From Hemileia vastatrix (lineage: Eukaryota > Basidiomycota > Pucciniomycetes > Pucciniales > Zaghouaniaceae): DNA of 64,000 nucleotides. The DNA is taken from NCBI GenBank assembly GCA_030280995.1, contig JASXTE010000001.1, positions 14,045,001 through 14,109,000 of the forward strand, in the 5' to 3' direction. Below, in pieces: positions 55,991-64,000 of this stretch (its first letter is position 1; every line of letters begins with the position of its first letter). Under the pieces are notes generated by a model, which was given only the letters and a program-made list of their open reading frames with translations, did not search any database and was not told where the DNA came from. A program made the position numbers and the translations under genes.

Positions 55991-56560
55991 TCACTTCTTT
56001 GAAGTAGTTTACAATTTACTTTTCCAATTCCACTTTCTCAGGAAAACCCTGGAACTTGTGCTTAGGTTGTACAGTGACACTCTCATGGATTTTCATAGAA
56101 GACTGGGACATGCAAGTGAAAGAGTCTTACAAAAACTTATTAATCTTAATCTTGGTCCAGGTTTTCAATCTGAATGTTCTAAAGGCAAGAAATATTGTGC
56201 CAAATTTTCCATTTTTAAAACTGTTCATAAGACTACTTCTCAGGGTGAAATTGCTCCAGAAGAGTTACTATCACTTGTTGTTGGTGATTTAATTGGCCCC
56301 ATTGAATATCTAAAAATCAACTGTGGTTACAAGTTGGACACTTTATTTAGTGATTATTTTTCTACTTATGATGATTTTTTTCTCCTTAAAAACAAAAGTG
56401 ATGCTATGGGTGCATTTGAAGTTTTTTATGATTGTCTGACTAATGTTACTGGTCAAAAGCTGTGGGTACTTTAGACTGATGGTGGTGAGATTCACAGAAA
56501 AAAAATGAATTCTTACCTTGCTTAAATAAGTCTGGTTCATGAAGTGACTATGTTCTACCA
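55986..56560 (+). pseudogene. Copia 4 integrase
   Basis: FHRRLGHASERVLQKLINLN is the GAG-pre-integrase H-x-R-L-G-H motif, followed by CSKGKKYCAKF (Cys pair). Core: LSLVVGDLIGPIEYLKINCG with the first Asp, YKLDTLFSDYFSTYDDFFLL, then KSDAMGAFEVFYDCLTN, and after one stop TDGGEI, equivalent to the second Asp (TDNGGEF). Only one stop interrupts this region before 56520. Confidence 0.85.
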
Positions 56561-56729
56561 TGCGAAACAAAATGTGACAGCCAAAAAATTTAATTGTACT
56601 GTTGGTGAAATCTCAAGGACATTGTTTCTGGAAAGTGGACTACCTACAAGTTTCTGGGGACTGGTATACAAATGGGCCTCATTTTTATGCAATCAAATAT
56701 CTAAAAGCAAGGCTTAAACCTCCACTCAC

Positions 56730-57900
56730 TTGGAAATAGTATATGGCCTCCAAGCCAACTTCCACAACATGCTTACCTCTGGGGAGACAGCTTATGTCCA
56801 TGTTCATAAAAAGGTAAAAATAAAATTAAATAATAGTGAATTAAATGTTAAGGTAGTTGGGTACTCACAGAAAAATTATGGTTGGTTTTTCTGGAATGAA
56901 GAATCTGGTCAGTTTTTTGAATCAGCAATGGCCATGTTTACTTCCATTAATCCCAAAATTGCTGAAGCATCAAAACATTCTCCATCATCACCCATATATA
57001 AAGGCACTCTCTATACCATTCTCAATTCCCTTCAACTTGGAGACTTTAGTGCTGAAATGAAAATAGATGAGAAAGATCAATGTATTGAAGCCATACAAAG
57101 TGCTACCACATGTTCTCCAGTTATCATCCCCAAGACATTCACTCAAGAAATTAAATCTGCTGAAGTTGATTCCTGGAGAGTTGAATGTGAGAATGAAATG
57201 AAAAATATTACATGTCTGAATGTTTGGACTGAAGTATCTACTCCTCCTGGGTGCATAGCACTCAAAGGAAAAAGGGTTTTCTCAATTTATAACTCTCAAC
57301 AGGGTGCACCTATCAAATTCATGGCTTACTTTGTCTCTAAAGGATTCAAGCAATGTGAAGAAATTGATAATAAAGAAACCTTTTACCCCACCGCTACCTT
57401 TGCCTCTCAAAGGATTTTGTTGACTCTTGATGCAATGTTTGGATGGAAGGTTAAATCCTTAGATTTCACAGATGCCTATTTACATATAAATGTTGAGGAA
57501 GACCTGTTGATTGAGCCTTCCCCTTGAATGCCAATATCACAACTAGGAAATTATCTCAAACTGCATAAAGCTCTATATGGCACCAAACAGGATGTGTGCT
57601 GTTTTTGGATTCAAATTGCTAAAAGACTCAAAAAAATGGTTTTATTGCTAGCCAATACAGTACATGTTTATATGTATTAGAAGACAAGTCATCAACTGGG
57701 GTAATATGGCTACATTTCAATGATTTTATAATCACAGGTAGTAATGAAAAAGTACTAAAGAGATTAGAAAAGGGCTTGGATGAGGGGCTGGAGGTGAAGT
57801 GGCTAGAAGGTTTAGATGGTATTGTTGGTATGCAGGTGAGCAGGGTTGATAGAAATTTTGAAGTAGATTGTTGTAGACTTATTGGTAAAATATTATCTTA
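56730..57900 (+). pseudogene. Copia 4 reverse transcriptase
   Basis: 56730-57527 is open: integrase tail KVKIKLNNSELNVKVVGYSQ, then the RT start SAEVDSWRVECENEMKNITC, NVWTEVSTPPGCIALKGKRV, KFMAYFVSKGFKQCEEIDNK, ETFYPTATFASQRILLTLDA and FGWKVKSLDFTDAYL. After a stop it continues with KLHKALYGTKQ-like sequence and VIWLHFNDFIITGS near 57705, where the catalytic pair is N-D instead of D-D. It is catalytically dead and frame-broken beyond 57527. Confidence 0.88.
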
Positions 57901-58126
57901 CCATAATCCAGGTGGCCTTCCACTGCCTATGAATTTTACAATTGTTTAAGCATCACCTGAAAATATAGGAATCAATTCCACTCAATACTTATCTATCATT
58001 GGTATCTTAAAGTATATTGCCATTGCCACATTTCCTGATTATTATTTTTCAGTAAGCTTATTAGCTAGATTTCCCTCCAAGCCTCTTGATTTTCACTGGT
58101 AAGCCTTACAACATCTACTTTTCTAT

Positions 58127-58420
58127 TTGCAAGCAACTCAACATCTCAAACTCTGCCTATATTTTAATTCATCCACATCAACCATATTGAAAGCTTATTC
58201 TGATGTGTTCTGGGGAGGTGAATGGTCCTGCTCAAGCAGAAGACATAATATCTACCTGAATGGTTGCCCTATTATTTGGTCTTTAAAATGCCAATTGACT
58301 GTAGCCAACTCAACATGCTATGCAGAATGCATTCCAATGTTTATGGCAACAAAGATGAAATATGGCTTCATAATTTACTCAGATACATTTGAAGGCCCAT
58401 TGATAGTATCTCTCTGAAAT
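58127..58420 (+). pseudogene. Copia 4 RNase H
   Basis: ILKAYSDVFWGGEWSCSSRR has the first catalytic Asp (YSDADWGG-like). NGCPIIWSLKCQLTVANSTC and YAECIPMFMATKMKYG follow, with the catalytic Glu in the A-E segment. This is the classic end of Copia Pol. It stops 20-40 bp before the Harbinger B terminus. Confidence 0.87.
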
Positions 58421-58455
58421 GTGAAAAAGAAAGTGCAGTCTCATTGGAAAAAAAT

Positions 58456-59532
58456 AGGGAGTATCAATGTTGTCCAATTTACAATTAAATTAATTGAAGA
58501 TAAAAATCATTATATCCCAATTTTCTTCCGCAACTATTTTTGCTAATAAATGGGTTATTAGACCTTTTATGTGTCAATGTTCACCTCTATCTGAAATTTT
58601 TATCCTCAATTTTTTATAGCCACATCTTGGAAAACTTTCTGGATGTTCCAGCCTCCCTACCTTTCTGAGCACTCCCATCCTGTCTATTCATTCTATCCAT
58701 TCAAAACGCCTCCCCATCTCATCTGTTTTTTTCTTCGCCTTTTCATCTTTAAATATCTCAACATGTCTCATCATCATAGATCTTCTCAAAGGCAGCCATC
58801 CCCCAGATGTTCTTCAAATCCCATTACTCCCTCTTTCCAATTCTCAGCTGAGAAACAAAAGACCATTCAACTAAAAAAAGGTGATCATCTCATACTTATC
58901 AACTGGCTGAAAACTAAAACTAAATATGATTCCAGTTTTGGTACTGATGATTCAACTAAAGTAGGACAGCCCCCTGCATCAAAAATTAATTGATATATTC
59001 TAATGGATAACGAATTATTAAATAAGACAAATGGAAGGATTAATCTTTTACCTAAACAGATTTCTGAATGCTTCAAGCACTATCAAGCCAAATACAAGAA
59101 GGCTAAGAATCTTTCATCTTCCACTGGTTTTGGTATTACTGACCTTAATATCAGTAAGGGCATCAAAACTGTAGACAATAAACTTGATTATTTATGTCCT
59201 TACTATAAAAAGATGGATTCCATATTTGGAGAGCAAGCCAATGTTAATCCAGAAAAAATATTGGATGGAGAAGATGATATCTCTGAAAATGATTTTGAAA
59301 GAAATCTTTTTCCTTCCGCTTCTACTCAAGCCTCCCCTCATTTGAATTCCACCAATCAAGATATCTTTTCAATAGATACTTATGGAAATATAAACCAACC
59401 TGATCTCACTCCAGTGAGATTTTATTTCTTGTCTAGTTGTTTTATTTTTTTATTCACATCTATTTTTTTTATTTCTAAAAAGACTAATGAATGAAATGAG
59501 GATCCTCAAGCCAGAAAGTCTGAAGCTAGAAT
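58456..59532 (+). mobile_element. PIF/Harbinger fragment 'Harbinger B'
   Basis: Begins AGGGAGTATCAATGTTG, one base from the Harbinger A end, after AAT (58453-58455). It is then colinear with the Myb-protein end of Harbinger A in opposite window orientation. It breaks at GAAGCTAGA (about 59529), where the 261-bp MITE follows. The rest of the element is absent. Confidence 0.87.
58763..59494 (+). pseudogene. Harbinger B Myb/SANT-like protein, truncated
   Basis: Starts MSHHHRSSQRQPSPRCSSNP and parallels the Harbinger A protein: DHLILINWLKTKTKYDSSFG, KQISECFKHYQAKYKKAKNL, STGFGITDLNISKGIKTVDN and LCPYYKKMDSIFGEQANV. A TGA at about 58991 interrupts one continuous frame. The first exon ends near 59414, and the intron (GTGAGATTTTATTTC) is readable but not spliced out in this frame. 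The coiled-coil exons are lost. Confidence 0.85.
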
Positions 59533-59793
59533 CACCACACAATATGGGGGGCGGACTTGCTAGCAAGTCCGCAACCTTGGACCCAAACTCACCATAGATT
59601 GAACACACATTGAGCTATTGATAAAGGAACCATACAATCAGGGATGAACACCACTCAGCAGAACAGTTTTAGGTGGGTGTTCAAGTAGAGTTCAGTATGG
59701 GTTCAGTCTGAGTTCAGTCTGAGTTCCATCTGAGTTCCATCTGAGTTCAGGTTGAGGACTTGCTAGCAAGTCCACCCCCTATATTGCGTAGTG
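59533..59793. mobile_element. 261-bp MITE with CACTA-like ends
   Basis: The left end is CACCACACAATATGGGGGGC; the reverse complement of the right end is CACTACGCAATATAGGGGGT. Both continue into the self-complementary GGACTTGCTAGCAAGTCC, giving about 45-bp inverted repeats. The interior has short direct repeats (GAGTTCAGTCT, GAGTTCCATCT at 59700-59745). No target duplication is visible, because the right edge touches the microsatellite. Confidence 0.88.
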
Positions 59794-59811
59794 TTTTTCT
59801 TTTTCTTTTTC

Positions 59812-59843
<32 letters not shown>

Positions 59844-59962
59844 TTTCTTTTTCTTTTTTTTTTTCTTTTTCTTTTTTTTTTTCTTTTTCTTTTTTTTTTT
59901 TCTTTTTCTTTTTCTTTTTTTCTTTTTCTTTTTTTTTTCTTTTTCTTTTTTTTTTCTTTTTC

Positions 59963-59994
<32 letters not shown>

Positions 59995-60053
59995 TTTCTT
60001 TTTCTTTTTCTTTTTCTTTTTCTTTTTCTTTTTCTTTTTCTTTTTCTTTTTCT
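59794..60053. repeat. (TTTTTC)n polypyrimidine microsatellite, about 260 bp
   Basis: Tandem CTTTTT units with occasional longer T runs; the last 85 bp are perfectly regular. It produces artefactual poly-Phe/Leu and poly-Lys/Arg frames. It starts immediately at the MITE end. Confidence 0.97.
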
Positions 60054-60606
60054 TATGAAAATAAGAATAACAGTTCTAAGGAAAAATTCCTGAGAGGTCC
60101 TGAAAAACTGTCTAAAACTAGGTACAGATAGGTTAAGAAGTGTTTTGATGGTGTAATTGAGGTATGAAGTACTTGAGGCTTTCTTGGAAGAAGGTAACAT
60201 TTCCTGACCATTTTTGTTAAAAAAGAAAATCTTCTTCAAGATCAGAATCAGAATTTCAATCAGAGTCCCAGAGGAGATCAAGAGCTATGAAATTCATTGC
60301 TTGATGTAGCTTATCAAGATTTGAGAGTGAAGAAGGTATGACTCTTATGAAGTATAAAAATGTAAATGATGTACAATGTTTTGAGTTATGAAGTGTTATG
60401 CTGAAGAGTGCTGTGTATGAATGGGATGATGCTGACAAATCAGTGAAATGGGAAGTTATGGTGAAATCAACACTCTTGGTTGATAAAGTGCAGATTTGAG
60501 TGAAATAAGTGAACTATTTCATTTTGAAATCCACAAGTATTGGGGCTAGTGTGTTTTGGAAATCTGCACTTAAATAAGTGCAGATTTGCCAGAACTGACA
60601 CCCCCT
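60054..60606. mobile_element. Right end of an unclassified DNA transposon (GGGGGTGTC family)
   Basis: Ends ACTGACACCCCCT at 60606 followed by AAT, with a subterminal hairpin AATCTGCACTTAAATAAGTGCAGATT (about 60561-60586, given here only for its arms AATCTGCACTT / AAGTGCAGATT). No coding potential. Its left end was not identified. Confidence 0.55.
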
Positions 60607-60753
60607 AATATATGAATCAATAGTGATACTGATGAGCTTCTGGGATATGTTCTGACTAATTTTTCTAGTCCATATCTTTAATATCAAATACTTCAGAAGC
60701 CTTCAAATTTTTAAAAATCCATAAAATAACCCTTTGATGCAAATATCTTATAT

Positions 60754-61013
60754 AGGGGGTGTCAAAGTTAGTGAATAAGCACTTTAGTTATCTGCTGGTT
60801 TCCACCCAAATCAGGAATCACATACCAATTTATAATTTTTGAAATAAATGGGCCATTTTAAAGATAATGAAACAAAATTTTCTTTTGAATAAGGAGTGTG
60901 TTAAATAAAAAAATCATGCCATATCAGTTTTGAAATGCACCAATGTTGGTTTCATTGCAGTTTACAAATAAAAGCTCAATTAAGGTATGTCAAAGTTTTA
61001 AAATCAGCCATTA
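60754..61013. mobile_element. Left end of a GGGGGTGTC-family element
   Basis: AGGGGGTGTCAAAGTTAG at 60754 resembles the MITE end at 49935 (AGGGGGTATCAAAGTT). The following sequence is AT-rich and non-coding. A clear right end was not found before the CACTA-like terminus at 61014; GTATGTCAAAGTTTT near 60985 is only a weak echo. Confidence 0.5.
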
Positions 61014-61120
61014 AACCACACAATATGGGAGGCAGTCTTTCTAGCAAGTCTGCAGCCTTGAACCCGAATTCATATCTAATTGAGCACACATTGAGGTGGT
61101 GTTGAAACATTCATGAGGAA
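61014..61120. repeat. Isolated CACTA-like terminus
   Basis: AACCACACAATATGGGAGGC, then TCTAGCAAGTCTGCAGCCTTG and subterminal TTGAGCACACATTGAGG. It aligns with 59535-59620 and with 63650-63735. No opposite end was found. Confidence 0.65.
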
Positions 61121-61860
61121 ATATTGATTTTAATTTGAACACAACTTGAAATTAATTTAAACATTTATTGAAGCACAGTTGATCATTAGCAAAAAAAAAA
61201 TCTTGATGCTTGACTTACTAGAATTTTTGTAGGAATATTGAAGTAAGTGAACACCACTACAAAAAAAAGTGGGCACATCCATAAGATTGTGAAAAATCAT
61301 GTCTTTTGTTTTTTCTTTAAAAATATAAAAAATGTTGTATAAATTGAACTAAATCCCTTTTCCATTCTTTTACAAGATTTTTCACTAATCTATTTGTAAG
61401 GTTATCTCCCAATACTATAAAAATTTATTCAAGAAAAAAAATTATTAAAATGATACTTTTAATCAAACTTTTATTAGTGAAAATTTCCTGAAGTATATAT
61501 TTGCTCTCATTGTACGAGTATATATTCTTAAGTGTTTCTCAAGCTTCAAAGTATTAGTAGAAGCTACATAAAGTTCAAAATTGATTGTAAAAATAATTTA
61601 GTTAATTGTACCATCCAAAAAATTAATATTTATACCATAATTTTAGATTTTAAAATATTGTATTGTCACTATATTTTCAAAAAAATAATTTACCATTACC
61701 TTCATTATAGAAAAAAAATAAGTGTCAAACTTTAACAAGAATAAAATATATGGCTAAAAAGTTTTTCACAAAAGTTATAAGTTTTTTTTTGTTTTGTGCC
61801 ATTTCATTTTCAATTCTCTATAATTTATTATATATGTATATTATTTATTCTCTTTAAAAA
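61121..61860. other. AT-rich stretch without recognised features
   Basis: Roughly 740 bp, very AT-rich, with only short frames (one of 67 codons at 61532, Lys/Ile/Tyr-rich) that show no family resemblance. Confidence 0.4.
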
Positions 61861-62460
61861 TTATCCTCCCTAATACTTCCCTCCCCTCTTTTGTGCTTCA
61901 AATATGGTTCCCCTCATACATTCTCTCACTCTCTTAAATTTAGTGCTACTCTTTCCAGTCCTCTCCCCTCACCATCCCTTGTATCCCCCTTCTCCACCCA
62001 TCTTTCTACCACCTCACCTCACCTAAATCAATTTGTTACACATATCACCTCTTTTGATACCCTATCCACCCTTATATATCTCATATCACTATTAATAAAT
62101 TTAACTTATCTCTTTCTCACCCCTCTTCCTCTATATGGAAATAAAGGGGTGAATTGACAAGCCGAAGAGGTTGGGTGAGAAGCAAAAGGATCAAGATGAT
62201 TTTAAGCTTAAATGGTTGGGATGGGGAACAAGAAGGTTGGATTTGGAAGAAAGAGGTTTAGGGTATCTTAAAAAGAGCTTGGTGGGTTAAAGGGTGGAAA
62301 GAAGAAGTTGAGGTGGGAGGTGAAAGAGGTAGGGTGGGGTAGGGAGGAGTGAGAAAGGGGTGAGTATAGATGAGGAGGGAATCGAGAGTAGTGGTGTGGG
62401 ATAAAAAGTAAAAGAGGAGGGGAGGGAAGGGGTGAGGAGTATGGAAACTTACTCATGAAT
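61860..62460. repeat. Pyrimidine-rich block followed by purine-rich block
   Basis: 61865-62010 is C/T-rich on the plus strand (CCAGTCCTCTCCCCTCACC). 62150-62450 is G/A-rich (GGTAGGGTGGGGTAGGGAGG). The reverse complement of the right block resembles the left block only loosely. No credible coding sequence; the open frames are Ser/Pro/Leu-rich products of base bias. Confidence 0.6.
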
Positions 62461-62589
62461 TTTCAATACTACAGTAACTGCCTTGGGATGTTTATCAAAA
62501 GAAGAGATATGGGAATGAAGTCAGAAGGAATACAAAGGCAGAGAAAGTCATGTATAGAGCTCAAAAGTATGTGAAATGAGGTGGAAAAA

Positions 62590-62645
62590 AACTGACGGTG
62601 GACTCTATCTTTTGGCCAAAGAACAGAGTTCACCCTGTCTGATTT
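62590..62645. repeat. Decayed hairpin related to 36669-36856
   Basis: GGACTCTATCTTTTGGCCAA followed by AGAACAGAGTTCACC has the same arms (GAACTCTGTTCTT-like) and similar right flank (GATTTCAGCACTCATTTTCC, against ATTTTCACACTCTGTTTGC). Confidence 0.55.
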
Positions 62646-63645
62646 CAGCACTCATTTTCCACAATCAAAAACAACATGTAAAAGTGGTTTATTTCTATTC
62701 ATACCCCTCAATAAATAAAAGCTATTGGTTTATTCAATGTTTGTAATAAGTACCAAACATTGAGAATGAAGATTTACAGGAGTGTAAAAACTACCCATTA
62801 AATACTATTTTGATTTTTTACAAAGTCTTTTACAGAACTTTTATTAAGAATATACATAAGATATAAAATCAATAAAATGGGTAAACTTTTGAAACAAGTT
62901 GGGAAAAGTAAAAAAGCCTATATTAAAATTTTGAGCTAATGCACTTTTTTTCTTTTATTAGATGAATGTGCAGAGCTTTTAATTTAGTTCAGAAAAATTT
63001 TAGTGAGATGTATAATATTTTTAAATTCAAAAACAAAATTTAAATAAATATTTAAAATGAAACACATTGATATATATAGTAAACCTTTTGCTTTATTTTA
63101 TGTTCTATGATTACTGTACATGAAATAATAATTAGTCCTGATAACCAAAAATTTAATAAATTAAGCATTTTAGCTTCTTCAATATCTTTTCTATAATCTA
63201 TTAAATAAAAGAAAAAACTTTTTTAGTCATTTTTTTACTAAAGTTTTTTCATTTCAATGACTATATAAATTTTCCAAAAATAATATATCTTAATTTTGGT
63301 GGAACTTGGATTGAACTCACAATGAGATCCTGTTTCCAACTTTGGCTCAAGCTAAGTTAAACTGAGAGAAAATTTATAATTTTTTAAAATTTTTATCAAA
63401 TATTTTTAATTGTAAACATAAGTATATTCTTATATCAAAATGATTTATATTAAATACTTTAAATTTCTGGAAAAAAATACAAATGATGAATCATTTTGGA
63501 GAAATTTTTCATTAAAAATATTTGGATGTTGATTTTCTAATATTATGAAATTATTCTTTTTTCTCCATTAAAGATTAAGAAGATAACTAAAAAATATTTT
63601 AATACAACTATAACATATAATAGAGGTTTCAAATCTTCTTTTTAG
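62646..63645. other. AT-rich stretch without recognised features
   Basis: About 1 kb with no open frame over 60 codons, no terminal repeats and no structured RNA that I recognise. Confidence 0.4.
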
Positions 63646-63647
63646 AT

Positions 63648-63740
63648 TCATACACCATGAAATATGGGGGCGCTCAACCTTGAACCCTAATTCATATCAA
63701 ATATGAGCCCACATTGAGGTAGTGATGAAACCACCAAGAA
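63648..63740. repeat. Decayed CACTA-like terminus
   Basis: CACCATGAAATATGGGGGCG then CTCAACCTTGAACCCTAATT and CCCACATTGAGGTAGTGATG, aligning with the copy at 61014. The palindromic CTAGC core is deleted. Sequence from 63741 to the window end is featureless and AT-rich. Confidence 0.6.
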
Positions 63741-64000
63741 AAAAGATTGACATTTTGGTGAACTCAATCTGAATCTAACTTGAACATTTAATGAAGCATA
63801 GTTAATAATACTTTGAAAAAATCCTGAAATATGAAGAATGATATTTTGTATAGGAATGTGAATTAAGTGCAGGCCACATCCAAATTATGCTGAGAAAGAC
63901 ATATTTTTTAAAATACTTAAGGAGTTTATTTGCACAGTTTCAAAAAAACACCAAACTATAGAGTCAATAAGACACCATCTGAATTAATTATATAAGTTTC

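Larger units (their letters stand above)
55306..58437 (+). mobile_element. Ty1/Copia relic 'Copia 4' (spacer, integrase, RT, RNase H)
   Basis: The plus-strand order is family spacer (55330-55990), integrase (55986-56560), RT (56730-57900) and RNase H (58127-58420). The left end abuts the Gypsy C solo LTR and the right end is cut at the Harbinger B terminus (58456). No LTR remains. Confidence 0.85.

Noticed and set aside
59763..60281. Long Lys/Arg-rich and Phe/Leu-rich open frames
   Set aside because: They are translations of the (CTTTTT)n microsatellite on both strands; no domain and no independent coding signal.
58456..60606. Harbinger B as a complete element ending at 60606
   Set aside because: The end at 60606 (GACACCCCCT with a hairpin) does not match the transposase-side terminus of Harbinger A, and the sequence between is MITE, microsatellite and unrelated DNA.
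61891..62157. 88-codon Ser/Leu/Thr-rich frame
   Set aside because: Lies in a C/T-rich block; no signal peptide, no family resemblance, and its opposite-strand partner block gives similar spurious frames.
1..64000. tRNA, rRNA or other structured RNA genes
   Set aside because: I saw no cloverleaf with conserved B-box, and no rRNA-like conserved blocks. A dedicated scan was not possible here.

Overview
This is a eukaryotic, almost certainly fungal, window made mostly of decayed, nested transposable elements. It holds one convincing host gene. Very AT-rich DNA, short GT-AG introns, chromodomain Ty3 elements, Ty1/Copia, PIF/Harbinger and CACTA-like DNA transposons, and a secreted serine/asparagine-rich cysteine-patterned protein together suggest a repeat-bloated rust fungus (Pucciniales). 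The species is not determined here.

Layout. 1-9267: a Ty3/Gypsy element ('Gypsy C', minus strand) with gag, protease, RT and integrase relics and one LTR. A solo LTR of the same family lies at 54223-55305. 9690-14300: a Copia relic (minus). 14301-21592: chromodomain Gypsy A (minus), broken by two 1.3-kb solo LTRs. 21593-45051: Gypsy B (plus), closely related to A and split in two by a 17.8-kb nest. 45052-46393: 5' part of a Copia element (minus). 46400-49500: the only unique-looking island, with a three-exon gene for a probable secreted or GPI-anchored protein (47116-48612). 49500-58440: Copia pieces in plus orientation, two nested MITEs and solo LTRs. 58456-64000: a PIF/Harbinger fragment, a 261-bp MITE, a polypyrimidine microsatellite and AT-rich DNA with isolated transposon ends.

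The most striking object is the nest inside Gypsy B. A solo LTR (ends TGTCAG/CTGACA, 5-bp duplication CTTTC) sits in the Gypsy sequence. That LTR carries a 16.6-kb element with about 42-bp terminal inverted repeats starting CACCAC and a 3-bp duplication TAT, which I interpret as a non-autonomous CACTA-like element. Its cargo is a satellite array of about 608-bp units, each carrying a 46-bp near-perfect palindrome at very regular spacing. The array is in turn interrupted by a nearly intact PIF/Harbinger transposon (33772-38747, 3-bp duplication AAT, transposase plus Myb/SANT-like protein) and by a CpG-rich 1.15-kb insertion.

Decay is mainly by C-to-T / G-to-A changes. Stop codons are often in frame without frameshifts, two Copia RTs have lost an Asp of the catalytic pair, and the satellite palindrome cores differ almost only by CpG-to-TpG/CpA changes. 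This fits CpG-directed deamination or a RIP-like process. All family calls come from reading the sequence and from recalled family motifs; no search was run.
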